Positions 47,183 to 56,109 are shown, counted from the first letter of the stretch. The stretch: 62,500 bases of DNA from Thermobifida cellulosilytica TB100 (GCF_001517975.1 NZ_KQ950186.1:107417-169916), one strand, 5' to 3'. Translations and numbers: made by a program. Notes: generated by a model not told the origin, from the sequence alone.

Positions 47183-48421
47183 GTGCCAGCCCTCCCGACC
47201 CGGATCGCGCGTCTCGGCGTGGTCGGCCTGCTGCTGTACGCCCTCACCGTCCCCGCCGCCCCGGCCCTGGCCGACGTGCGCCCCGGCACGGACCCGGGCA
47301 CGGACTCCGGCAGCGGCGGCACGGCCCAGCAGCAGGCAGCCGCCGACCAGGGCTTCCGCTGGTCGGTGGCCCCGTCCAACGCCGACGGCGAACTCGGCCG
47401 CAGCTACTTCGTCCACGACGTCAAGCCCGGCCAGACCATCGAGGACTGGGCGGCCGTCACCAACTACGGCGACGAGGCGATGACCTTCTCGGTCTACGGC
47501 ACGGACGCCTTCAACACCTCCGACGGCTCCTTCGCCCTGCTGCCCGCCGACGAGGAGCCCACCCTCGCCGGGACCTGGATCGAACTCGCCCCCGAGGACC
47601 GGAGCATCGAGGTCGAGGCGGGCGAGACCCGCGTCGTGCCGTTCCGCATCACCGTCCCCGAGGACGCCGAACCCGGCGACCACGCCGCCGGGGTGATCGC
47701 CTCCGTGGCCCAGGACGCGGTCAACGCCCAGGGGCAACTGGTCCGGGTCGACCGGCGCATCGCCGCCCGCGTCTACCTGCGGGTGGACGGTCCCACCCGC
47801 CCGTCCCTGCAAATCGACGCGGTCCGCACCGAGTACCATGCCCCCGCCTGGTGGAACCCCTTCGCCACCGGCGAGCTGACCGTCACCTACCAGGTGCGCA
47901 ACACCGGCAACCTGCGGATGGTCGCCTCAGGAGGGGTCGGAGCCGAGGGACCCCTCGGCGTCGCGCTGGGCGAGGGGACGCCCGTGCAGGTGCCCGAGAT
48001 GCTGCCCGGGACCGTCTACGAGTACAGCCACACCGTCTCCGACGTCTACCCGCTCTTCTGGCTGAACGGCGAGGTCACCCTCACCCCCGAGGCCGCGCCG
48101 CAGGCCCCGCGGATCCCCGGCCTGGAACCGGTCACCCGCAGCGACTCCGCCGTCGCCGTCCCCTGGGTGCCCGTGCTCGTCGTCGTGCTGCTCGCCGCGG
48201 TGCTGCTGTGGCGTCGCCGCCTGGCCAAGCGCCGCTTCGCGGCCGCGGTCGCCGCGGCCGTGGCCGAGGCCCGCCAGGAGGAGGCCGCCGCCCGGGACGC
48301 GCAGGCCGGGACGCCCGCCCCGGCCGACGGCGGGGGCGCCCCCGCGGACACCCCGCCCGCCCCGGAAGAGCAGACCGGTGCCGGGGAGGAGCAGAACGGC
48401 CCGGAGGACCCGAGGCCATGA
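47183..48421 (+). CDS. DUF916 (WxL peptidoglycan-binding) membrane protein
   Basis: A 412-residue surface protein. After a signal peptide (RLGVVGLLLYALTVPAAPALA) comes a DUF916-like domain (about 54-190: FRWSVAPSNADGELGRSYFVHDV, KPGQTIEDWAAVTNYGDEAMTFSVYGTDAF, the family pattern), a second beta domain (VTYQVRNTGNLRMVASG), a membrane helix (WVPVLVVVLLAAVLLWRRR, about 326-346) and an Ala/Glu/Pro cytoplasmic tail. In Firmicutes DUF916/DUF3324 proteins are always partnered with WxL proteins, with which they form a wall-bound complex. GTG 47183 follows GGAG. Its stop overlaps the next gene (ATGA). Confidence 0.85.
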   Translation: MPALPTRIARLGVVGLLLYALTVPAAPALADVRPGTDPGTDSGSGGTAQQQAAADQGFRWSVAPSNADGELGRSYFVHDVKPGQTIEDWAAVTNYGDEAMTFSVYGTDAFNTSDGSFALLPADEEPTLAGTWIELAPEDRSIEVEAGETRVVPFRITVPEDAEPGDHAAGVIASVAQDAVNAQGQLVRVDRRIAARVYLRVDGPTRPSLQIDAVRTEYHAPAWWNPFATGELTVTYQVRNTGNLRMVASGGVGAEGPLGVALGEGTPVQVPEMLPGTVYEYSHTVSDVYPLFWLNGEVTLTPEAAPQAPRIPGLEPVTRSDSAVAVPWVPVLVVVLLAAVLLWRRRLAKRRFAAAVAAAVAEARQEEAAARDAQAGTPAPADGGGAPADTPPAPEEQTGAGEEQNGPEDPRP

Positions 48422-49419
48422 CCCGCCTGCTGCGCGCCCTGCCCCTCCTCGCCGCCGCACTGCTGGTCTGCACGTCCGCCCCGGCGGCCGCGCAGACCAC
48501 CGCCGAGCGCGACCCGCGGTTCACCCTGGACGCGGCCTCGGCCCGGATCGGCGACACCGTCGTGGTGCGCCTCTACGACTGGCCGCAGGGCGTGGTCACC
48601 GTGCGGGTGTGCGGCGGCGGAGAGTACATCACCTCCAGCGACTGCGCGGCCACCGACGCGGTGACCATCGCCGCCGACGAGAACGGCGAGGGGCGCGGCC
48701 TGCTCACCGTCACCGCGCCGCCCGTCGGCTGCCCCTGCGTCGTGGAGGCCCTGGACGTCACCGGCCAGTACCGGGCCGTCGCGGACTTCACCGTCGAGGG
48801 AGTGCCCTTCCTCAGCGCCGAGGAGCGCCAGCAGCGCATCGACGAGCGCAACCCCGGCAACGCGGTCCGCATGCTCACCGTCACCGACTTCCGGCTCCGC
48901 GACGAGGACGGCCCGTGGTGGCGCGACTGGCGGACCTGGTTCGCGCTGCCCGTCCGGCGCACCGCCGAGCTGACCGTGGTCAACACCGGGATCGAGCCCG
49001 TCACCGACCCCGCCGTCTCCGTCGCGGTGGGCCGCGGCGACGACGCCACCACCGTCGTCTACCCGCCCCGCATCCGCGAACTGGCCCCCGGCCAGGAGGC
49101 CGTCTACGAGTTCCCCGTGGACCTGCCCGCGCCGGTGTTCGGCAGCTCCACGGTCCGCGGCGAGATCGCGGGCATGGACGAACCCGTGGTCTTCGAGGCC
49201 ACGGCGACAAGCTGGCCGTGGGGGCTGCTCGGCACCGGGGCGCTGGTCGCCGGGTACGCCGCCATGTGGCTGCTCTCGGGCTGGGCCGTCTCGGCGCTGC
49301 GCGCCCTGGGACGGGCCGCCCGCGCGGTGCGGCGGCTCCGCGGCGGGCGCCGGCGTCCGCCGCGCGGCGGAGCCGACACCGCACCCCTGCCGACGGCGGA
49401 GTACGCAAAGCCCCGGTGA
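48418..49419 (+). CDS. Secreted Ig/neocarzinostatin-like domain protein with C-terminal membrane helix
   Basis: A 333-residue exported protein. Signal peptide (LLRALPLLAAALLVCTSAPAAAQ), then a beta-sandwich with four cysteines (FTLDAASARIGDTVVVRLYDWP, VRVCGGGEYITSSDCAATDAV, PPVGCPCVVEALDVTGQY) that recalls the neocarzinostatin-like fold in the LAxTG protein of this locus, a second beta domain (AELTVVNTGIEPVTDPAVSVAVG), a membrane helix (about 267-292) and a basic cytoplasmic tail. It overlaps the DUF916 gene by four bases, so the two membrane proteins are co-translated. Precise function unknown; likely a scaffold or binding partner of the WxL complex. Confidence 0.75.
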   Translation: MTRLLRALPLLAAALLVCTSAPAAAQTTAERDPRFTLDAASARIGDTVVVRLYDWPQGVVTVRVCGGGEYITSSDCAATDAVTIAADENGEGRGLLTVTAPPVGCPCVVEALDVTGQYRAVADFTVEGVPFLSAEERQQRIDERNPGNAVRMLTVTDFRLRDEDGPWWRDWRTWFALPVRRTAELTVVNTGIEPVTDPAVSVAVGRGDDATTVVYPPRIRELAPGQEAVYEFPVDLPAPVFGSSTVRGEIAGMDEPVVFEATATSWPWGLLGTGALVAGYAAMWLLSGWAVSALRALGRAARAVRRLRGGRRRPPRGGADTAPLPTAEYAKPR

Positions 49420-49588
49420 GGCGCCCGGACGTGCTGTCAATCCCCCAGAAGTGGCGGTGACCTGAGCAGAAGGCTGTTGCTACGGTGCTCGGGCCGGACG
49501 GCTCCGGGAGACCCGGAACCGTCCGAGAGAACAGCACGTACCGTCCACGGGGCGCCGCGCAGCGCGTCCCCGCACCCCTGGAGCGCCC

Positions 49589-51616
49589 ATGCCGCCCACA
49601 TCGAGCGCCGCACCGCCCGAACTCCCTCCCGAACTACAGGAGCTGGAACCGCAGGACCCCCGCAGCATCGGACCGTTCACCGTCGTGGGACGGCTGGGCG
49701 AGGGCGGCATGGGAGTCGTCTACGGCGCGGTGGACGGCACCGGGCGCTGCGTGGCGGTCAAGACCATCAAGCCCGACCACGCCGGCAACCCCTCCCGCCG
49801 GGAGCTGTTCGCCCGGGAGGCCGCGCTGCTCGCCCGCATCGACGCCGAGTGCGTGCCCCGGTTCCTGGGCGCCGACCCCGAGGCGCCGCTGCCGTGGCTG
49901 GCCGCCGAGTTCGTCCCCGGCCGCACCCTCTTCGAGGAGGTGACGCGGCGCGGGGAGCAGGGCGAGGAGCTCCTCGCCGGTGAGGAGCTGGCGGCCTTCG
50001 CCGCCGGTACCGCCGAGGCGCTGTCGGCCCTCCACGCCGCGGGAGTGGTGCACCTCGACGTCAAACCCGGCAACGTCATGCTCTCCCCCCACGGCCCCAA
50101 GGTGACGGTGCTCGACCTCGGCATCGCCCGCGAGGTCGGGGACCCGGCCGGAGACGGCGGCTACGGGACCCCCGGATGGACCGCCCCGGAGCGGCTGGCC
50201 GGGGACCCGGGAGATCCGGCCGCCGACATGTTCGCCTGGGGCGGCCTGGTCGCCTACGCGGCCACCGGGCGCCGCCCGTTCGGGGAGGGAACCAGGAGCG
50301 AACTGGCCGAACGGGTGCGCGCGGGCGCCTACGACATCGACGGGGTCCCCGAGGAACTGCGCGGCCTCGTGGAGCGGGCGCTGTCGGTCGACCCCCGGGA
50401 GCGGCCCAGCGCGGTCGAGGCGCTGGACACGGTGCTCGGCATCAGCGCGGAGGCCGCGGCGCAGGCCCGCCGCGACCGCCTGCGCGCCCTGCTGCAACGG
50501 GCCTGGACCCGCTTCGACGAGGCCGGACACCGGCCCGCCACCTGGGCCGCGATCGCCGGGGCCCTCGCCGCGACCACCTCCAGCGGCATCATCGGCTCCG
50601 TCACGGCCGCGGGCCGGGCGACCGGAGCGGCGGCGGGAAGCCCCGAAGCCGACGGCACCCAGGCCGCGCCCGCCGGATCCGCCACGGGACACGCGTCGGC
50701 CGACGCCTCGGCCTCGGGTGACGGCTCGGCCCCGGGCGACGCCTCGGCCTCGGCCAATGCCTCGGTCCCGGCAGCCGTCACGGCCGCGGGCCGGGCCGGA
50801 GTCGGCAGGGGCGTCCTCGCGGTCGTGGCCGCGCTCACCGTCCTGGCGGTGATCGCCGGGGCGTGGACGATCGGGCGCGTCGCCACCGACCAGCCGATCC
50901 TGCCGCCGGCCGGAACGGAACCGACGGAGAGCGCCGCCGCCGAGGAGCCGCCCCCCGCTCCGGCGACGCAGACCGTCGAGTACCGGGGCGTGGAGTTCGC
51001 CCTCCCCGCCGACTGGACGGTCGTCACCGTCCCGGACGTCACCTTCGCGGACTTCACCGAACCCGGGGGCGAGCAGATCGTCGAGGACATCCTCGTCGCG
51101 TGGCCCGCCGGCCAGGCCGGCTGCGCCGAGATCGACTGGGCCCGGCAGTGGGTGTGGCGGGAACGCGACTGCGTCCACGTCAAGATCCTCGGCCCGGGGG
51201 CGATCACCTTCACCGGCCTCATCGACTCCGCCGCCTACTCCGGCCGCAGCATCACCGAGGACGACAGACGGGGCATGTTCTACCCGTACACCCAGGGCGG
51301 GCTGCCCTGCCCCAGCGCCAACGGGGTCGACCCCTACGGAGCGAACGGAGAGGACTACGTCCCCGCGGACGACCTGCACAGCCTGGAGGAGCTCGACGAC
51401 CACGAGTGGGGGACGCCGCTCGCGGTCGAGGCCGTCACCGTCCGCGGCCAGGACGCCCTCTACCGCGAGTACCCGGTCACCTGCGTCCGGCTGCAGGAGT
51501 TCCTCCTCGCCGAGGACACGTACTACCTCCAGCGCTCCTGGTTCCTGCCCGGTCCGCAGGTCCTCGTCGTGGACGAGTACGGCATCCCCGAACTCGACGA
51601 GGCCATGGCCGCCTGA
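49589..51616 (+). CDS. Receptor-type Ser/Thr protein kinase with extracellular sensor domain
   Basis: A 675-residue Hanks-type kinase. Cytoplasmic kinase domain (about 28-290) with glycine loop GRLGEGGMGVVY, K58 in VAVKTIK, the catalytic loop HLDVKPGN (D157, K159) and metal loop DLG (176-178) instead of DFG. HRD is HLD, so the activation-loop-sensing arginine is absent. An Ala/Ser/Gly/Asp-rich linker precedes one membrane helix (about 407-428) and an extracellular domain (YRGVEFALPADWTVV to VVDEYGIPELDEAMAA) with several cysteines and no PASTA repeats. The same extracellular domain recurs in the next gene. ATG 49589 is used. A terminator follows. Confidence 0.9.
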   Translation: MPPTSSAAPPELPPELQELEPQDPRSIGPFTVVGRLGEGGMGVVYGAVDGTGRCVAVKTIKPDHAGNPSRRELFAREAALLARIDAECVPRFLGADPEAPLPWLAAEFVPGRTLFEEVTRRGEQGEELLAGEELAAFAAGTAEALSALHAAGVVHLDVKPGNVMLSPHGPKVTVLDLGIAREVGDPAGDGGYGTPGWTAPERLAGDPGDPAADMFAWGGLVAYAATGRRPFGEGTRSELAERVRAGAYDIDGVPEELRGLVERALSVDPRERPSAVEALDTVLGISAEAAAQARRDRLRALLQRAWTRFDEAGHRPATWAAIAGALAATTSSGIIGSVTAAGRATGAAAGSPEADGTQAAPAGSATGHASADASASGDGSAPGDASASANASVPAAVTAAGRAGVGRGVLAVVAALTVLAVIAGAWTIGRVATDQPILPPAGTEPTESAAAEEPPPAPATQTVEYRGVEFALPADWTVVTVPDVTFADFTEPGGEQIVEDILVAWPAGQAGCAEIDWARQWVWRERDCVHVKILGPGAITFTGLIDSAAYSGRSITEDDRRGMFYPYTQGGLPCPSANGVDPYGANGEDYVPADDLHSLEELDDHEWGTPLAVEAVTVRGQDALYREYPVTCVRLQEFLLAEDTYYLQRSWFLPGPQVLVVDEYGIPELDEAMAA

Positions 51617-51621
51617 CCCGC

Positions 51622-51661
51622 CCGCCGCGGCCCCTCCCGGCACGGGGAAGGGCCGCGGCGG
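51622..51661 (+). terminator. Terminator hairpin after the kinase
   Basis: Perfect 12-bp outer stem (CCGCCGCGGCCC and complement) plus an inner TCCC/GGGA stem, 5 bases after the kinase stop. Confidence 0.75.
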
Positions 51662-51749
51662 ACCCGGCCGGGACCGGCCACCCTGTTGACCCCGGCGCAG
51701 AAACAGAGCGGTGAAGAAGACGATCCACGATTCACCACCGGAGGACACC

Positions 51750-52612
51750 GTGCCCGCTGACCCGAACCCCCTCCGCCCCCGGCGCCGCGGCCCGCCTCCG
51801 CGGAGCAGGCCCGCAACCGCAGGAACCGGGCCGCCGCCCTGGCCGCGTTCGGCGTCGTCGCGGCCGTGCTGGTGGCGGCGACGGCCTGGGTCGTCGGACG
51901 GCTCGCCGCCGACCGGCCGCTCCTGCCGACCCCGGAGCCCACCGGAGCCGGAATCCCGACCGACGGGGCCGCCCCGACCGGTGCGGCCACCGCGGAACCC
52001 CCCGAACCCTCGGAGACCGCCGCCGAGCCGCCGGGGCAGCGCGTCCGCTTCCGGAACCTGACGCTCACCTTCCCCGAGGACTGGACCGTCACCCGCTACG
52101 AGGACGCGGTGTTCGCCAACGGATCGGACCCCGCGCAGGGATCGGTGACCGACGACTGGATCCTCGCCCACCCGCCCGGCCAGCCCGAGTGCGCCGAGCA
52201 GCGCCGGCAGCCCTCCTGGGACTCCGAGGCCGAGGCCCACTGCGCCCACGTCAAGATCTTCGGCCCCGGCGGCATCCGCTACGGGGGAGAGTCGTGGCAG
52301 CCGATCACCGACTCCCCCGACCAGGGCGCCTACGTGCCGCGCTCCGGCCTCGGGATGTGCCCTCCGGCCGCCACGACCGTCGACGCCCCTCCGGACCACC
52401 ACGCGCCGACCGTCTCCGAACTCGCCCCGGTCGGCGACCGCAAGGCGCTCTACCGGGAGTACCGGATCGGCTGCGCCACCTGGGACACCGGCGAGGGGGA
52501 CGCCTACGAGCAGCGCACCTGGCTGCTGCCCGAGTCGCAGATCCTCGTCGTGGACGAGTACGGCCTTCCCGAACTCGACGAGATCCTCGCCGCCGCCGAG
52601 TTCGCCCCCTGA
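51750..52612 (+). CDS. Kinase-less paralogue of the preceding sensor domain, apparently frameshifted
   Basis: The frame ending at 52612 encodes a membrane helix (RAAALAAFGVVAAVLVAATAWVVGRLAADRPLLP) and an extracellular domain aligning with the kinase upstream (FRNLTLTFPEDWTVTRYED, CAHVKIFGPGGIRY, LYREYRIGC, ILVVDEYGLPELDEILAAAEF). The only clean start in that frame, GTG 51866, lies inside the membrane helix. A good start (GTG 51750 after GGAGG) with an N-terminal tail exists in another frame and would join by a one-base shift in the C-rich run around 51767-51781. So either a one-base deletion (real or a sequencing error) or a frameshift lies there. It looks like a partial duplication of the kinase lacking the catalytic half. 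Confidence 0.65.
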
Positions 52613-52656
52613 CACGGGACGAAAGGACCGGTCGGCCGCGCCGATAAGCTTCTCCC

Positions 52657-53667
52657 ATGGCAGCGACCAAGACCTACCTCACGGGTGTCAAACCCACCGG
52701 TGAACCCCACCTGGGCAACTACCTCGGCGCGCTCAAGCCCGCCCTGGAGGCCGCGCGCGAGTACGACGCGTACTACTTCATCGCCGACTACCACGCGCTC
52801 ACCACCGTGCGCGACCCCGAGGTGATGCGGCACAACGTCCGGTCGGTCGCCGCCACCTGGCTGGCCTGCGGACTCGACCCCGAGCGCACCGTCATCTACC
52901 GCCAGTCCGACATCCCCGAGACGTTCGAGCTGACCTGGATCCTGTCCTGCGTCACCGCCAAGGGGCTGATGAACCGCGCCCACGCCTACAAGGCCGTGCG
53001 CGACCGCAACGCCGCCGCCGGCAACGCCGACCTGGACGCCGGGGTCAACATGGGGCTGTTCAACTACCCCATCCTCATGGCCGTCGACATCCTCATCATG
53101 GAGACCGACCTGGTCCCGGTCGGCCGCGACCAGGCCCAGCACGTCGAGTACGCCGCCGACATCGCGGGCTCCTTCAACCACCTGTTCGGCGACGGCTACA
53201 CCTTCCGCATCCCCCAGGGGGTCTTCCCCGAGGGCGACGCCAGCGTGCTGCCCGGTATCGACGGGCGGAAGATGAGCAAGTCCTACGACAACCACATCCC
53301 GCTCTTCCTGCCCGAGAACAAGCTGAAGAAGCTGATCCGGCGCATCCCCACCGACAGCACCCCGGTGGAGGCGCCCAAGGACCCCGACTCCTCCGTCGTC
53401 TTCCAGTTGCTCACCCACTTCGCCGACGCCGATCAGGTCGCCGCGACCCGCAAGCGCCTGGAGGCGGGCGGCATGGGCTGGGGAGAGCTGAAGAACGAGC
53501 TGTTCGAGGCCATCAACGCCGAGGTCGCCCCCATGCGCGAGCGCTACGAGCAGCTCATGGCCCCCGACAGCGAGCTCGACGACATCCTGGCCGAGGGCGC
53601 CCGCCGCGCCCGCGAGCGCGCCCGCCGCGTCCTGGCCCAGGTGCGCGCCGCCATCGGCATCGACTGA
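52657..53667 (+). CDS. trpS: Tryptophanyl-tRNA synthetase
   Basis: Charges tRNA-Trp. The 336-residue class I synthetase has the HIGH-equivalent in TGVKPTGEPHLGNYLGAL and KMSKS in GIDGRKMSKSYDN, plus the tryptophan-pocket region LMAVDILIMETDLVPVGRDQAQHVEYAADIA. ATG 52657 lies 6 bases after TAAGCT with no ribosome-binding site, suggesting a leaderless mRNA. It faces pncA across a terminator. Some actinomycetes carry two TrpRS genes; only this one is visible here. Confidence 0.95.
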   Translation: MAATKTYLTGVKPTGEPHLGNYLGALKPALEAAREYDAYYFIADYHALTTVRDPEVMRHNVRSVAATWLACGLDPERTVIYRQSDIPETFELTWILSCVTAKGLMNRAHAYKAVRDRNAAAGNADLDAGVNMGLFNYPILMAVDILIMETDLVPVGRDQAQHVEYAADIAGSFNHLFGDGYTFRIPQGVFPEGDASVLPGIDGRKMSKSYDNHIPLFLPENKLKKLIRRIPTDSTPVEAPKDPDSSVVFQLLTHFADADQVAATRKRLEAGGMGWGELKNELFEAINAEVAPMRERYEQLMAPDSELDDILAEGARRARERARRVLAQVRAAIGID

Positions 53668-53680
53668 CCCGCTCCCGCGC

Positions 53681-53711
53681 TCCCGCGGGGCCCCACCCGG
53701 GCCCCGCGGGA
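53681..53711. terminator. Bidirectional terminator between trpS and pncA
   Basis: Perfect 13-bp inverted repeat (TCCCGCGGGGCCC and complement) with a 5-base loop between convergent genes. Confidence 0.85.
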
Positions 53712-53721
53712 CCGGGACGTG

Positions 53722-54297
53722 TCAGGCCACCACCGGCTCGCCCTCCAGCGCCACGTTCGCCTCGGCCAGCTCCCGCAGCGCCTTCTCCACGGTCGGGCGG
53801 GCCACCCCCGCGGTCAGGTCCAGCAGCACCCGCACCCCGAACCCGGCGCGGGCCGCGTCCAGCGCGGTGGCGCGCACGCAGTGGTCGGTGGCGATGCCCA
53901 CCACGTCCACGTCGGTGACGCCGCGCTGCCGCAGCCACTCCTCCAGCGACTCGCCGTCGGCCGTGGCCCCCTCGAACCCGCTGTAGGCGGCCTCGTAGGC
54001 GCCCTTGTCGAACACCGCCTCGATCGGCCCGGTCGTCAGCTCCGGGTGGAACTCCGCCCCGGGGGTGCCCACCACGCAGTGCGGCGGCCAGGAGTCCACG
54101 AAGTCGGGCGTGTCGGAGAAGTGCGGCCCCGGGTCCACGTGGCGGTCGCGGGTGGCCACGACGTGGGCGTAGTCGCCGCCCCGCGCCGCCAGGTACGCGG
54201 AGATGGCCGAGGCCACGCCCGCGCCGCCGGACACCGCCAGACTCCCGCCCTCGCAGAAGTCGTTCTGCACGTCGACGACGATCAGTGCCTTCTTCAT
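53722..54297 (-). CDS. pncA: Nicotinamidase
   Basis: Hydrolyses nicotinamide to nicotinate in NAD salvage. The 191-residue isochorismatase-fold protein has the catalytic Asp in LIVVDVQNDFCEGG, the metal-binding region TRDRHVDPGPHFSD, the Lys in VFDKGAYEAAYSGFEG and the nucleophilic Cys in VGIATDHCVRATALDA. Start ATG 54297. It lies 55 bases after pncB on the same strand, so nicotinamide is converted to nicotinate and then to its ribotide by an adjacent pair. Confidence 0.95.
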   Translation of the reverse strand: MKKALIVVDVQNDFCEGGSLAVSGGAGVASAISAYLAARGGDYAHVVATRDRHVDPGPHFSDTPDFVDSWPPHCVVGTPGAEFHPELTTGPIEAVFDKGAYEAAYSGFEGATADGESLEEWLRQRGVTDVDVVGIATDHCVRATALDAARAGFGVRVLLDLTAGVARPTVEKALRELAEANVALEGEPVVA

Positions 54298-54352
54298 GAT
54301 CTCGAAACCCTCTTCCGTTCGTACCCGACCGGTCCTGTCCCGGCCGCGTGGG

Positions 54353-55669
54353 TCACAGGGACGGCCGCTGCTCGAAGACCGTCGGGATGGCGGGCTCGCC
54401 CCGGGACATCTGGTGCGCGGTCACCGGCAGTTCGGCGACGGAGCGGGCGTGCCGCTCCCGGGCCTGCTCCAGCGGCTCCCGGCCCACGACCTCGCCGTCG
54501 CGCACCAGCGGCACCAGTAGCGGCCGTTCCAGCGGGGTCAGCTCCGGCTCGTGGGCGAAGACCCGCTCGGAGGTGGCCGTCCCGTGGTCGTCCAGCCGCC
54601 GCGCCGCCCACTTGCGCCCTCCCTTGCTGGGCTTACCCACCGAGCGCTTGGCCACCGGCGACAGCGGCGCCTCGGGGTCGTCGCTCTGCGCGCGCGCCAC
54701 CAGCTTGTACACCAGGGAGGCGGTGGGTGCACCGGAGCCGGTGACCAGCGCGGTCCCCACCCCGTAGCCGTCCACCGGGGCGATCGTCAGCGCCTGGATG
54801 GAGTACTCGTCGAGATCGCCGGTGACGATGATGCGGGTGTCGGTGGCGCCCTTGCCGTCCAGGAACTTGCGGACCTGCACCGCCAGCTCCTCCAGGTCGC
54901 CCGAGTCCAGCCGGACCGCGCCCAGCTCCGGCCCGGCCAGCTCCACGGCGGTGTTCACGGCCCGCATCACGTCGAAGGTGTCCACCAGCAGCGTGGTCCC
55001 CGTGCCCAGCGACTCCAACTGCGCCGAGAACGCGCTGCGCTCGCTGTCGTGGAGCAGGGTGAACGCGTGCGCGCTGGTGCCGGTGGTGGGCACCCCGTAG
55101 CGCCGCCCGGCCTCCAGGTTGGAGGTGGCGTCGAACCCCGCGAGGTAGGCGGCGCGGGCCGCCGCCACCGCGGCCGCCTCGTGGGTGCGCCGCGACCCCA
55201 TCTCGATCAGCGGGCGCCCGTGGGCGGCGCGCACCATGCGCGACGCCGCGGAGGCGATCGCGCAGTCGTGGTTGTAGATCGACAGCGCGAGGGTCTCCAG
55301 CACCACGCACTCCGCGAAGGGCCCCTCCACGACCATGATGGGCGACCCCGGGAAGAAGCACTCGCCCTCGGCATAACCCCAGATGTTTCCGGAGAACCGG
55401 TAGTCGGCGAGGAAAGAGAGGGTAGGGTCGTCCACAACCCCGTTCCGGGCCAGGAAGTCCAGGGTCTCGGAGTCGAAGCGGAAGTGCTCCAGGGCGTCCA
55501 GGAAGCGCCCGGTTCCCGCGACGACCCCGTAGCGCCGGGTCTCCGGCAGTCGGCGGGCGAACATCTCGAAGACCGTCCGGCGCCGCGCCGCGCCGCTGTG
55601 CAGCGCCGCCTGCACCATGGTCAGTTCGTAGTGGTCAGTGAGGAGCGCACTGCTCCAGCGATCGGTCAT
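54353..55669 (-). CDS. pncB: Nicotinate phosphoribosyltransferase
   Basis: Joins nicotinate and PRPP to nicotinate mononucleotide, the NAD salvage step after PncA. The 438-residue protein has the family blocks LLTDHYELTMVQAALHSG, IEMGSRRTHEAAAVAAARAAYLAGFDATSN, the histidine region GVPTTGTSAHAFTLLHD, LLVDTFDV, VRLDSGDL and IIVTGDLDEYSIQAL. Start ATG 55669, with TAGGGT 8 bases upstream on its strand and no Shine-Dalgarno, so probably leaderless. It diverges from clpS. Confidence 0.95.
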   Translation of the reverse strand: MTDRWSSALLTDHYELTMVQAALHSGAARRRTVFEMFARRLPETRRYGVVAGTGRFLDALEHFRFDSETLDFLARNGVVDDPTLSFLADYRFSGNIWGYAEGECFFPGSPIMVVEGPFAECVVLETLALSIYNHDCAIASAASRMVRAAHGRPLIEMGSRRTHEAAAVAAARAAYLAGFDATSNLEAGRRYGVPTTGTSAHAFTLLHDSERSAFSAQLESLGTGTTLLVDTFDVMRAVNTAVELAGPELGAVRLDSGDLEELAVQVRKFLDGKGATDTRIIVTGDLDEYSIQALTIAPVDGYGVGTALVTGSGAPTASLVYKLVARAQSDDPEAPLSPVAKRSVGKPSKGGRKWAARRLDDHGTATSERVFAHEPELTPLERPLLVPLVRDGEVVGREPLEQARERHARSVAELPVTAHQMSRGEPAIPTVFEQRPSL

Positions 55670-55818
55670 GACATCCCACCCTAGTTTGTGACTGTCAGGA
55701 TAAAAAGCCGACGACCGACTTGGCCGGGCGGGATCCCTTCCAGAATGGAAGGGGAGGCGGGAACCGCCGACCGCGGGCCCACAACCGGACGAGAGAGAGT
55801 GAAGAAGGTGAGGCAGCC

Positions 55819-56109
55819 ATGACCGCCATGCCGGTCGAACTCGACGAACCGCGGATCGAGGAGCACAACCGGCCGGACACGCCGTGGGTCACGATCGTCT
55901 GGAACGACCCCGTCAACCTCATGAGCTACGTCACCTACGTCTTCCAGAAGGTCTTCGGCTACTCCCGGGCCAAGGCCCACAAGCTCATGGAGGACGTGCA
56001 CTACCGGGGCAAGGCGGTCGTCTCCAGCGGCACCCGCGAGGAGATGGAGCGCCACGTCGCCACCCTGCACGAGTACGGTCTGTGGGCGACCCTGCAACAG
56101 GACAGGTGA
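55819..56109 (+). CDS. clpS: ATP-dependent Clp protease adaptor ClpS
   Basis: Delivers N-degron substrates to ClpAP/ClpC-type proteases. The 96-residue protein has the ClpS core [47 protein letters not shown] in pieces, with the N-end-rule pocket residues of the NDP and MEDVH segments. ATG 55819 follows GAAGGTGAGG; upstream frame lacks family sequence. The DUF2017 gene follows closely, the standard clpS-DUF2017 pair in actinobacteria. Confidence 0.95.
   Translation: MTAMPVELDEPRIEEHNRPDTPWVTIVWNDPVNLMSYVTYVFQKVFGYSRAKAHKLMEDVHYRGKAVVSSGTREEMERHVATLHEYGLWATLQQDR

Noticed and set aside
52657-53667. trpS as an antibiotic-resistant (indolmycin-type) second TrpRS
   Set aside because: The N-terminal sequence alone does not decide this and I cannot see whether another TrpRS gene exists.
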